A stretch of 64,000 nt of DNA. It comes from DASYAN01 sp034431765. GTDB taxonomy: Bacteria; Chloroflexota; Ktedonobacteria; Ktedonobacterales; Ktedonobacteraceae. The stretch spans positions 27,852 to 91,851 of the forward strand of contig DAOUDD010000010.1 in the NCBI GenBank assembly GCA_034431765.1. The letters run 5' to 3'. Positions 8,848 through 16,637 of this stretch are shown here, piece by piece (the first letter of the stretch is position 1; every line of letters begins with the position of its first letter). The translations under genes were made by a program, and so were the position numbers. The notes below the pieces were generated by a model. That model searched no databases. It was given only the letters and a program-made list of their open reading frames with translations, and had not been told where the DNA came from.

Positions 8848-9066
8848 GATTTCTTCCTCCAGTAGAATAACTAAGATCTTATACGAAAACGGACGCCGCT
8901 TCTCTTGGTAGACACAAACGGACGCTCTTCGCAGAGCGAGCTGCGCTCGGGTTTGTGCAAGGAGTGTATCGCGGCTCGTGCCTCGCACTCAGGTTTGCGG
9001 GTAAGCACTAAATAAAGTGACGCGAGGATAGAGTTGTTCTATCCTCACGTGTTGTGCACGCACTGC
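8848..9066 (-). promoter_or_regulatory. moeZ-cysO spacer: hairpin and paired repeats
   Basis: A 9-bp perfect hairpin (9024-9032 with 9038-9046, loop GTTGT) lies just after the moeZ stop and may terminate or attenuate. Closer to cysO the plus strand carries AAACGGACGC twice (8887-8896 and 8916-8925, 29 bases apart), with a TATAAG-like -10 (minus strand) at 8882-8877. The repeats could be an operator. The cysO-cysM-mec part may therefore have its own promoter. Confidence 0.4.
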
Positions 9067-10254
9067 CTAAGCAGGAACGGCACAAACATCTGCATAGGTG
9101 GGGAGATTCTCAGGGTGAGCGTTCTCGCCGCAGGCCAGACACTTGGGGTCGCGGTAGAGACGCAGTTCATTGAACTCGCCAGCTAGCGCATCATATGTCT
9201 GGAGGCGACCAACAAGCGGCTCACCGAGAGAGAGGAGCAGCTTGATTGTCTCTGTCGCCTGCAACAGCCCAATAATGCCGGGTAGCACACCGAGTACACC
9301 AGCTTCAGCGCAACTTGGAGCAAGCGCTGGTGGAGGTGGCTCAGGATAGAGACAGCGATAGCAGGGTCCGTCGTACGGCTTAAAGACAGTGACCTGTCCC
9401 TCGAAACGGAAGACGCTACCATGCACAACGGGTTTCTTCACCATCACTGCGGCATCGTTGAGCATATAACGGGTCGGGAAATTGTCAGTCCCGTCAATAA
9501 TTACATCGTATTCCGCGACGAGCGAATGCACATTTGTCTCATCCAGGCGCTCAATGTAGGTGATCACATTTACATCGGGATTGAGCGATTTGATTGTCTC
9601 GCGCGCCGACTCCGCCTTGTACTCACCCACGCGCTCGGTATTATGGATAACCTGGCGCTGCAGATTGCTCTCATCCACGACATCGGCATCGATAATGCCA
9701 AGCGTCCCAACACCAGCAGCAGCAAGGTAGAGTGCTGCGGGAGAGCCCAGGCCACCAGCACCAATGAGCAGGACACGTGAATCGAGCAGTTTTAACTGAC
9801 CTGCCTCGCCAACTTCCGGCACGAGCAGATGGCGGCTATAGCGGCGGGACTGTGCCTCGCTCAGAGTGTGAGGTTGGACAAAGTTAAAGCCAGCAGCCTT
9901 CCACTGTCCAAACCCACCAGCCATGGACACAATATCTTTGTATCCCATCTGCTGTAAAGTGCTTCCCGCCATGAGTGAGCGAACGCCACCAGCACAATAT
10001 AAGACAACTTTTTCAGATTTGTCAGGCACAACCTCTTCGATCTGCGATTCGAGGTGTCCACGTGGCACATGCACTGCGCCAGAAATGTATCCTTCATTCC
10101 ATTCATGCTTTTCTCGCACATCGACCAGGACAAAATCCTGTTTATTCTGGTCCTTAGTGCTCTGGGAGGCAAGCGCCTCATTTACTTGGACGGGAGACCA
10201 TTCCGGCACATGCTTTCTTGCCTCGCGCATAATTTCGCGAAAAGCCTCACCCAT
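9067..10254 (-). CDS. moeZ: MoeZ/MoeB-like sulfur-carrier adenylyltransferase with N-terminal rhodanese
   Basis: Would adenylate and sulfurylate the CysO C-terminus. The 395-residue protein starts with a rhodanese domain (about 18-125, active-site Cys87 in YCAGGVRS) and continues with a ThiF/MoeB domain (about 135-380): ATP loop GAGGLGS at 165-171, GTDN at 255-258 and zinc cysteines C298, C301, C372, C375. In mycobacterial MoeZ the order is reversed, ThiF first and rhodanese last. The ATG at 10254 has GAGGTG upstream. It heads the cysteine cluster on the minus strand, separated from cysO by about 220 bases with a hairpin. Confidence 0.92.
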   Translation of the reverse strand: MGEAFREIMREARKHVPEWSPVQVNEALASQSTKDQNKQDFVLVDVREKHEWNEGYISGAVHVPRGHLESQIEEVVPDKSEKVVLYCAGGVRSLMAGSTLQQMGYKDIVSMAGGFGQWKAAGFNFVQPHTLSEAQSRRYSRHLLVPEVGEAGQLKLLDSRVLLIGAGGLGSPAALYLAAAGVGTLGIIDADVVDESNLQRQVIHNTERVGEYKAESARETIKSLNPDVNVITYIERLDETNVHSLVAEYDVIIDGTDNFPTRYMLNDAAVMVKKPVVHGSVFRFEGQVTVFKPYDGPCYRCLYPEPPPPALAPSCAEAGVLGVLPGIIGLLQATETIKLLLSLGEPLVGRLQTYDALAGEFNELRLYRDPKCLACGENAHPENLPTYADVCAVPA

Positions 10255-10683
10255 TACAGCACCTCAATGTTGACTAAGTTAATCAATTATGTTCTTTCAC
10301 CAGTTACCAAAAGAGTACCACTTTCATTTTTTACCTGTCAAGGGAAAGCAGAGCAGGAAAGTGCTCCTTGGAAAGCACCTGTTATACTCGCTGCTCTCGC
10401 CGTTTGGAGAAGGGAGAGGATTATAGCGTAGACGCCACACCTTTAGCCTTATGTTTTTGCCGTAGCACCAAAGGCCGGGAACTCCCCAAAATAGAAATGG
10501 GATACTCTTGCAATCTCTATACGAGAGAACACAGAGGGTCACAGAAATATTCCGCTGGTCGAGCACCTATTACACAGGGTTTCTGAGCGCAGCAAAGTAA
10601 GTCTGTACTCAAATCAGCAATTCTTCCAAAGAAGATAAGTACAAACATAGTACGATAAGCCAGGTTGTATAGAGAAGCAACAG
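10255..10683. other. 430-bp region without supported gene
   Basis: Lies upstream of moeZ and downstream of the TerC gene. Short ORFs here lack ribosome sites and family features. A small hairpin (GTGCT/AGCAC near 10361-10378) sits in the probable moeZ leader. No riboswitch class (SAM, T-box) could be recognised. Confidence 0.3.
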
Positions 10684-11430
10684 CTACGATTGCATGAAGC
10701 GCACACGACGACGTAAGTATAGATCAGCAAGCAAAACGAGAACGAAAGCAACAGCGGGAGCAATAATCTGAACGGCTGGAAAGGACTCGAAGAAATGGTA
10801 CAGGGAATCGTCGCCTAAAAAAATCTGCGCTGCGGCCCACCCAACAATCAAACAGGCAAGATCAAGCAACCACGGAAAACGTGTAATAAGATCAGCAACA
10901 AGAACACTGCCGAGCAGTAGAAAGGTGACACTGAATACCAGACCAACGATAAGAAAAGGGATATTCCCATTAGCCAGGCCACCAACAGCCAGCACATTAT
11001 CCAGACTCATGGTTACGTCTGCGATGACAATCGTGATGACAGAGGAAAGCAGACTTTTCCCTGCAGTCTTTTGCTGTTCCTCTGTAGCAGAGCTTTTTTG
11101 TATCTGCTCCCCTTCGAGCCGAGGTTTGACCCTGGCCTGTTGGTGCTCACGCTTTTGTTCTTGATAGCGCTCAAGTAGCAAATGAATCGCCACGCCAATA
11201 AGCAGGACACCACCGATCACGCCGAGCAGGGGTAGTTGCAATAGATATGTAGCAGTTGAAGCAAAGACAATGCGTAGAAAAATAGCACCGCCTCCACCAA
11301 GCACAATAGCCATGACACGCTGCTTTCGTGGCAAGCCTGCTGCCGCAGCACCAATTACAACCGCATTATCTCCACTCAATACCAGGTCAATCACAATAAT
11401 CCCCAGAACTGAACTGAGCCAGGTCAACAT
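10684..11430 (-). CDS. TerC family integral membrane protein
   Basis: Seven-helix membrane protein of the TerC/YjbE/YkoY group, several of which export Mn2+ or help load metal onto exoenzymes. The 248 residues contain the two hallmark acidic membrane motifs, VLSGDNAVV near residue 17 and DVTMSLDNVLAV near 138, with a long charged cytoplasmic loop (about 88-125) between the halves. The transported metal is unknown and no yybP-ykoY-type Mn riboswitch could be recognised in the 330-base leader. Single gene, divergent from the kinase gene. Confidence 0.88.
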   Translation of the reverse strand: MLTWLSSVLGIIVIDLVLSGDNAVVIGAAAAGLPRKQRVMAIVLGGGGAIFLRIVFASTATYLLQLPLLGVIGGVLLIGVAIHLLLERYQEQKREHQQARVKPRLEGEQIQKSSATEEQQKTAGKSLLSSVITIVIADVTMSLDNVLAVGGLANGNIPFLIVGLVFSVTFLLLGSVLVADLITRFPWLLDLACLIVGWAAAQIFLGDDSLYHFFESFPAVQIIAPAVAFVLVLLADLYLRRRVRFMQS

Positions 11431-11763
11431 AGAATACTTCTACCTTCCAGATTGCAAATTTCTACAAACTTGCTATATATAAACGTAAGACCCTCGCAAA
11501 AATAAAAAGGGGATTTAGATAGACGCAAAACTGCCTGAAAAATAAAATTGCAAGGAAGCAGACTTGCTCTATCAGTAGCCCAGGCGGAACAGCTTTGCTC
11601 TATATTAGGTGCTAGAGCACTTGTCTTCTCTTGTAGGAATCTGTAGTGATCACAACGAAATCTCTGTGTCAATTGAGCGAATCGGATGCGCGTAGTACTC
11701 TCAGGATAGACAATTTGACATACAGAGGTAAGCTCACTACAATCATATATATCGAATGTATAA
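11431..11763. other. Divergent intergenic region, TerC/kinase
   Basis: 333 bases between divergent starts. The kinase-side promoter is listed separately. The part near 11575-11610 can form small hairpins on either strand but matches no riboswitch I know. No gene seen. Confidence 0.4.
11715..11743 (+). promoter_or_regulatory. Promoter of the Ser/Thr kinase gene
   Basis: TTGACA (11715-11720) and TACAAT (11738-11743) are 17 bases apart. Transcription should begin near 11750, leaving a very short leader before the ATG at 11764 and about 70 bases before the alternative GTG at 11821. Confidence 0.75.
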
Positions 11764-12834
11764 ATGTATGTAAAAAGTTTGAGTGAAGTGGCTTTCATAG
11801 CCTCCCAATCGGGGGTAGAAGTGAATAATTCTTCTCAGAACTTACACACTGGAAATTATCTTCTTCTGGAAAAAGTGGGTCAAAGTGACTTTGCCGAGAT
11901 CTATCTTGGTAGGCATCGCGATACGCAGCAAATTGTGGCAGTGAAGCGTCTTTATGGACGTATGTTAGATGAAGAAGCCGAGATCTTTTTGCAACGCACA
12001 GAGGAACTGGTCGGGCTACAGCACAGACACATTGTATCAGTTCTGGATTATGGTATAGAAGACGACACAGCCTATCTTGTTATGGACTATGCTCCGCAGG
12101 GAAGCTTACGAGACCGTCATCCCAAAGGTACCCGCATACCCCTGGAAACAGCCCTGGATTATGTACAACAGATTGCCTCGGCCTTACAGTATATTCATGA
12201 TCGAGGGCTGGTACACCGGGATATTAAGCCACACAACATGTTGATAGGGATGCGAGGGGAAGTAATGCTCAGTGACTTTGGTGCGATGATCAGTTCGTAT
12301 AGTTTGCAAGTGCGTCCGGGCCGTTCCTATCTCAAGCACTTCGAGGGAACGGTCCTCTATACGGCCCCTGAGCAGCTTCAAGGAAAGCCACGCCGTAGCA
12401 GTGATCAATATGCATTAGCAATCGTAATATATGAATGGCTCTGTGGAACCTGGCCGTTTTCCGGCTCGTTTCATGAAGTTGCACATCAGCATCTTTTTGT
12501 CTCTCCACTACCACTCCAGCATCACGGTTATGCCTGTCCACCAAATATTGAGCGCGTGCTTCTGCGAGCACTTGAAAAAGATCCCTCAAGGCGTTTCAGC
12601 ACAATTACGCAGTTTGCGGATGAACTGCAATGGGCATACAAAGTTGCGCAAGCGAAGGGCTATCTTTCATCCCCCATCCCCTCCACACCAGCTACAAGCA
12701 ATGAAACAGAACCGATCAGCGTGCACATGGTGCAATCCGCACGGCTTGAGGTCGAGACAAAGACAGAAAAGCCTCTCGCAATTAAGCAACAATTTCGCTC
12801 ACCGACACCATTCACCCCACAAGCCCTTTCCTGA
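11764..12834 (+). CDS. Eukaryotic-type serine/threonine protein kinase
   Basis: Hanks-type kinase, 356 residues. Kinase domain about 30-285: loose glycine loop (VGQSDFAEIYLG), ATP lysine Lys61 in VAVKRL, catalytic HRDIKPHN at 151-158, DFG at 171-173 and APE at 201-203. The tail (about 290-356) is Ser/Thr/Pro-rich and has no clear membrane segment, so the kinase is probably cytosolic. The ATG at 11764 lacks a good ribosome site; a GTG at 11821 after GGGGGT would remove 19 residues and start just before the kinase fold. No phosphatase or sensor partner lies nearby. Confidence 0.9.
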   Translation: MYVKSLSEVAFIASQSGVEVNNSSQNLHTGNYLLLEKVGQSDFAEIYLGRHRDTQQIVAVKRLYGRMLDEEAEIFLQRTEELVGLQHRHIVSVLDYGIEDDTAYLVMDYAPQGSLRDRHPKGTRIPLETALDYVQQIASALQYIHDRGLVHRDIKPHNMLIGMRGEVMLSDFGAMISSYSLQVRPGRSYLKHFEGTVLYTAPEQLQGKPRRSSDQYALAIVIYEWLCGTWPFSGSFHEVAHQHLFVSPLPLQHHGYACPPNIERVLLRALEKDPSRRFSTITQFADELQWAYKVAQAKGYLSSPIPSTPATSNETEPISVHMVQSARLEVETKTEKPLAIKQQFRSPTPFTPQALS

Positions 12835-13265
12835 ACACACTTCACACAACTGCAACAATTTCTAGAGCAGCACTAAAACGTACCACTATCTGGTGAACAT
12901 TTCTTCACCGGGTAGTGGTACTTTCCTATCAAAAAAAGTTCATTGTAAAGAACCTTCCAGGAAAGCGTGGTAATATCCAGAACAGAGCTACAACATAAAA
13001 AAGTAGCGTAGTATTTTATGGAGTAACAAAAGTCAAAAAGAAACGCTTTTCTTCTCTTCATCCTGAGAAAAGAGATAGTCAGAAAAACGCAGTGATTTCG
13101 TTTTTAGACAACATCTTACCTAGAAGCCATACATGTTTATGTATGTGATTTTCTTAACCCTCTAGAGAAGAAATGATGAAGCGAAACAGGCAATAGACAG
13201 CAGACAGGCAGTCTTCCATTTTTTGACAACGGTTTTTGGTAGGAGAAATAGGAGTAAGCATACTA
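12835..13265. other. 430-bp intergenic region
   Basis: Holds the kinase terminator (12880-12921). The rest is AT-rich and contains no gene I can support; no consensus promoter for the downstream secreted protein was found. Confidence 0.4.
12880..12921 (+). terminator. Terminator after the kinase gene
   Basis: Arms 12880-12897 and 12904-12921 pair over 18 bp (two G-U pairs) around a 6-base loop, followed by TTTCC. Typical intrinsic terminator with a short T run. Confidence 0.75.
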
Positions 13266-14459
13266 ATGTTCAAGCGTAACTTACGAACACTGATTATCAG
13301 CCTCGGCATTCTAGGAGTGGTGGTCGCACTCATTCTTACCTCTGTCGCAACGAACACTTTCGCGGCAAGCCACAATAGTTCAGGCGATAGCAATCGAGCA
13401 GCCCAACGTGGAGATGGAGATAATGATGGGAATGAGAGAGTACAGACGATCAATAACCTCAAGCGTATCTCGCTTGTAGGCAGCACTGCTGCGATTCTGG
13501 ACCCGAAAGGGCAACACACCGTTATGGCAGATGCAAATCCTTACAAGGTTGTCATCGTGCCAGACAATATAAACATGCCAGGCTTGAAGGCTGGAGATCT
13601 TCTGGTAAGCAATATTGGAGGGGAAGATAAAGGGACGACGCTGGTCAGCTTCCCTAAGAAGATGGGCCCAGGGCATCAGTTTAATGTGATGGAGAGTGCT
13701 GGTCTTGTTGGCCCTGCGGGTATTGCCTTCAACATGCAAAGCGGCACAATCTGGGTTGCTTGTATGGGAGCGAACGATGTACAAATTCTGAAGCCGGACG
13801 GCAACGTTTTCTCCACCATCACAAGTGGCATGTTCGCTAAACCCTGGGGTATTACAAGTAATAATGGAATGGCGAATAAAGCGATTGGTTCGACAGGAGC
13901 CTTCTTCGTGAGTAACGTTGCAGATGCAACGATTGACCGCATTGACATTCTGCCTCAAAGAGGACAGGCACTCCCGCAGTTTAAGGTCACACAAATCGCA
14001 CAACTTACAAAAAATGGTGAAAAGACGAAAAGCGAGTTGCGCTGGCTCCCCAAACTGAACGTCAAGGGCAAAGAGCTAAAAGACGTCCTTCTTGCAATCG
14101 ATCCAGCAAATAATCGTATCGCGGCCTTCCCTAACAGTAGCACAATAGCTAAAGCTGCTAACCAGGGTGTGACAGTCTTCCAGGGCAAACCGCTCAATGT
14201 CCCAGGTGGATTTGCTATCAACCCGATCAACGGTGATCTGCTGGTGGTTAACCTTGCTGACAACAACATGGTAGAACTCAACATGGCCAGAGGCAAAGTT
14301 GTCGCCACAAAACAGGTTGACAACGTTCCAGTTGATCCAACCAACAACAATGGTTCAGCTCTTTTCGGTGTCACAGCAACGAAAGACGAACAAGGCAACC
14401 TGCTTGTCTACTACACAGACGACAACACAAACGCACTGCACATGCTCAGTAGATCTTAG
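13266..14459 (+). CDS. Secreted beta-propeller-like protein
   Basis: About 397 residues with a signal peptide or anchor (hydrophobic 8-30, AA-S cleavage region after TFAAS), a short acidic Asn/Asp-rich linker and a body with repeated blade-like strands (GPAGIAFNMQSGTIWVAC, KPWGITSNN, VPGGFAINPINGDLLVVN) reminiscent of NHL/SMP-30-type propellers. It has no recognisable catalytic motif. The ATG at 13266 has AGGAG upstream; the in-frame TTG at 13236 is less likely. Followed by a UUCG hairpin. Function unknown; extracellular binding or scaffold is a guess. Confidence 0.75.
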   Translation: MFKRNLRTLIISLGILGVVVALILTSVATNTFAASHNSSGDSNRAAQRGDGDNDGNERVQTINNLKRISLVGSTAAILDPKGQHTVMADANPYKVVIVPDNINMPGLKAGDLLVSNIGGEDKGTTLVSFPKKMGPGHQFNVMESAGLVGPAGIAFNMQSGTIWVACMGANDVQILKPDGNVFSTITSGMFAKPWGITSNNGMANKAIGSTGAFFVSNVADATIDRIDILPQRGQALPQFKVTQIAQLTKNGEKTKSELRWLPKLNVKGKELKDVLLAIDPANNRIAAFPNSSTIAKAANQGVTVFQGKPLNVPGGFAINPINGDLLVVNLADNNMVELNMARGKVVATKQVDNVPVDPTNNNGSALFGVTATKDEQGNLLVYYTDDNTNALHMLSRS

Positions 14460-14470
14460 TCTCGCTCTCC

Positions 14471-14502
14471 AACGTTCCCAGGTATTCGTACCTGGGAACG
14501 TT
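14471..14502 (+). terminator. UUCG-capped terminator hairpin
   Basis: Arms 14471-14484 and 14489-14502 form 14 perfect base pairs closed by the very stable tetraloop TTCG, 12 bases after the stop of the secreted protein gene. A TTGC tail follows rather than a long T run. Confidence 0.85.
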
Positions 14503-14948
14503 TTGCAAGATCGTGGAAGAACGATACAGGAAACGATTTTTACTTCTCCCCTTGACGCTCCTGGTCTATTTAACACACCTCCTCACTTTCTGAAGAATAT
14601 GACAGCCAGAATGAGCTGGAAACTGTCAAGCGCATTGTTAAAGTTTTCTCATTCAGAGCATCGCGTCTTTTTTGTCACAAGTTATACAAGTTACATAGGA
14701 ACGTTATAGTAAAGAGAAGCTTATCTTTTCAAAGTTTATGTAGAGTTCTACCAGGTAGTAGACAGAATGGAGTACTTTTCCTTCTCTACATCCATGAGAT
14801 TTATCCTATTTTTGTAGCAATCCCTGCTAAAACTACACAGCGAGGAGAGATTTGTTGACCGGCTCTGTATGCTTACGGAGTATGGCTGAGGAATGTAAGA
14901 AAAGAAGAAAAGAGTTTTCGTTTATTTACGAATGAGGAGATTCAAGGC
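14503..14948. other. About 450 bp without gene
   Basis: AT-rich region before the methyltransferase gene. A TTGACC at about 14854 could be a -35 element but the matching -10 is weak. No coding frame is convincing. Confidence 0.3.
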
Positions 14949-15806
14949 ATGGAAACTACTACGCCATCAAACGACGAAACGCAAACTCAAAATAGCTATA
15001 TTATTGATTCAGAGCGAGCGGCGGAACTGCAACGGTTGCGCATTCAAGACCAGCTCATTACAGAAGAGATGGGAGGATCTTTGCCGGAGTTGTCCGACCT
15101 CTCGGCCTTTAAACGGGTGCTTGATGTCGCCTGCGGACCAGGTGATTGGGCTCTAACGCTTGCTCAGGATAACCCACATCTAGAGGTAGTTGGTATTGAT
15201 ATCAGTCAAAGAATGATTCATTTTGCCAATGCACGCAGGTTGGCAAATACAACGTTTCGTATAATGGATATATTGAATCCACTTGATTTTCCTGACGAAA
15301 GCTTTGATATTGTCAACGCGCGTTTACTCTTTGCAGTTCTTCCCAGGAGCAATTGGCTGCAATTGCTGGCGGAATGCCACCGTATTTTGCGACCGGGCGG
15401 CTTTTTGCGCTTATGTGAGTCCGAATGGATCGTAACAAACAAAGAATCGAATCAGCGTTTCAATAGATTGATAGCACAGGCGTTGTATCGTTCAGGTCAC
15501 AGTTTCTCACCGGACGGTTATCAGATAGGCATCACACCTATGTTAACAGGTTTCCTCAAAGAGGGAGGTTTTCACAGCATTCGGCATCGTGCCTTTGCCA
15601 TTGATTGTTCCTTTGGAGAAGAGGGACACAAAGCGACAGGTGAGAATGGTCGAATCGCAGGACTGCTACTACAACCATTTCTTCTAAAAATGGGAGTTGC
15701 CACACAGGAGGAACTGGCTGAGTTGTACGAACAGGCCTTTCAAGACTTTGAAGCTCCCGATTTTCGCGCCTGCTGGTCCTTCCTTGTAGCCTGGGGAAGG
15801 AAATAA
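14949..15806 (+). CDS. Class I SAM-dependent methyltransferase
   Basis: 285 residues with the Rossmann SAM site: motif I VLDVACGPGDWAL at about 57-69, acidic motif II VVGIDIS, and the post-motif ECHRILRPGGFLRL near 142-155. The C-terminal third is a helical lid resembling that of a second methyltransferase in this window (46.6-47.5 kb), with which it shares the N-terminal MGG and EL layout; the two look like paralogues. ATG at 14949 with GAGGAG upstream. Substrate unknown. Confidence 0.88.
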   Translation: METTTPSNDETQTQNSYIIDSERAAELQRLRIQDQLITEEMGGSLPELSDLSAFKRVLDVACGPGDWALTLAQDNPHLEVVGIDISQRMIHFANARRLANTTFRIMDILNPLDFPDESFDIVNARLLFAVLPRSNWLQLLAECHRILRPGGFLRLCESEWIVTNKESNQRFNRLIAQALYRSGHSFSPDGYQIGITPMLTGFLKEGGFHSIRHRAFAIDCSFGEEGHKATGENGRIAGLLLQPFLLKMGVATQEELAELYEQAFQDFEAPDFRACWSFLVAWGRK

Positions 15807-15965
15807 GGGAGAAAAAGTCCTATTATCCACCTTCTCGAAAGGCTTGATCTCCAGTTCAAGTGATATGATAACGAGAGATTTCAGATTTCTGTACAGCAGG
15901 ATTGAAGGACAAATCCCTGTTGACAAGGCAACAATCACTGATGGAGAAAGAAGGAAAATACAGGA

Positions 15966-16565
15966 ATGACAACACGCGATACTCGCCTTGATGGGCCACC
16001 CTTTGGTGACTGGAAGGTAGCTATTCCTTTGCCTAAGGATGAAGAACTTTCCCAGGAACATCGTGAGCAACTTGCAAGGATGGCACCGATCAATGTCGTT
16101 CGTATGTTTGCTGGTACAGAAGACCTTTTTCATGGAAGTGCAGCTCTCTCTCAAGCCATCTTCACCTCCAAAGATATCGATCCCAGATTGCGGGAGATCT
16201 TGATGTTGCGCATCGCCCATCTTCTCAATTGCGCGTATGAATGGCAGGCAAATGTGGCATTTGGACGAAATGTTGGGCTGACCGATGATCAGATTGCTTT
16301 GTTACGCAACGATGGTCCAGTTACCGAGCTAGATGCGGTGAGCAATCTGATCTGTCATGTTACAGACGAAATAACATTGCATCATGAGGTAAGCGACGAG
16401 GCACTGTCTCAACTGATCGCTCTCTATGGTCCTAGAATTGCTTCCAAATATATCCTCACAATCAGTTGGTTCAATCTGCTAGGCAGCTTCTTGCTCTCGA
16501 CAAGAGTGCCACTCGAAACTGACGCCGCAGCGCTTGCAAGCCGAACATCACCGTTTGAACCATAA
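15966..16565 (+). CDS. Carboxymuconolactone decarboxylase / AhpD-like protein
   Basis: 199 residues with the CMD fold: the PRLREILMLRIAHLLNCAYEW stretch aligns with the AhpD active-site helix. The usual CxxC pair is not there; only one cysteine (in LNCAYEWQ) remains, so a thiol peroxidase role is unlikely. A C-terminal helix SWFNLLGSFLLSTRVP is typical of the family. ATG at 15966. It is convergent with the P450 gene. Function is not known; related proteins are often annotated only by family. Confidence 0.82.
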   Translation: MTTRDTRLDGPPFGDWKVAIPLPKDEELSQEHREQLARMAPINVVRMFAGTEDLFHGSAALSQAIFTSKDIDPRLREILMLRIAHLLNCAYEWQANVAFGRNVGLTDDQIALLRNDGPVTELDAVSNLICHVTDEITLHHEVSDEALSQLIALYGPRIASKYILTISWFNLLGSFLLSTRVPLETDAAALASRTSPFEP

Positions 16566-16578
16566 CAATTTCTTCTCA

Positions 16579-16613
16579 AAGGACTCAATGGTACTTGTGA
16601 CCATCGAGCCCTT
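16579..16613 (-). terminator. Terminator of the P450-reductase gene
   Basis: Arms 16579-16592 and 16600-16613. On the minus strand all 14 positions pair (two as G-U), while on the plus strand those two become A-C mismatches, so the hairpin suits the P450 transcript better. Confidence 0.65.
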
Positions 16614-16637
16614 CTGTTTGAGCATACCTGGCATTTT

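Noticed and set aside
10255..10683. Possible cysteine/SAM riboswitch or T-box before moeZ
   Set aside because: No T-box sequence or SAM aptamer core seen; only a small hairpin.
11431..11763. Possible Mn2+ (yybP-ykoY) riboswitch before TerC
   Set aside because: I could not find the conserved core elements in the right strand and order.
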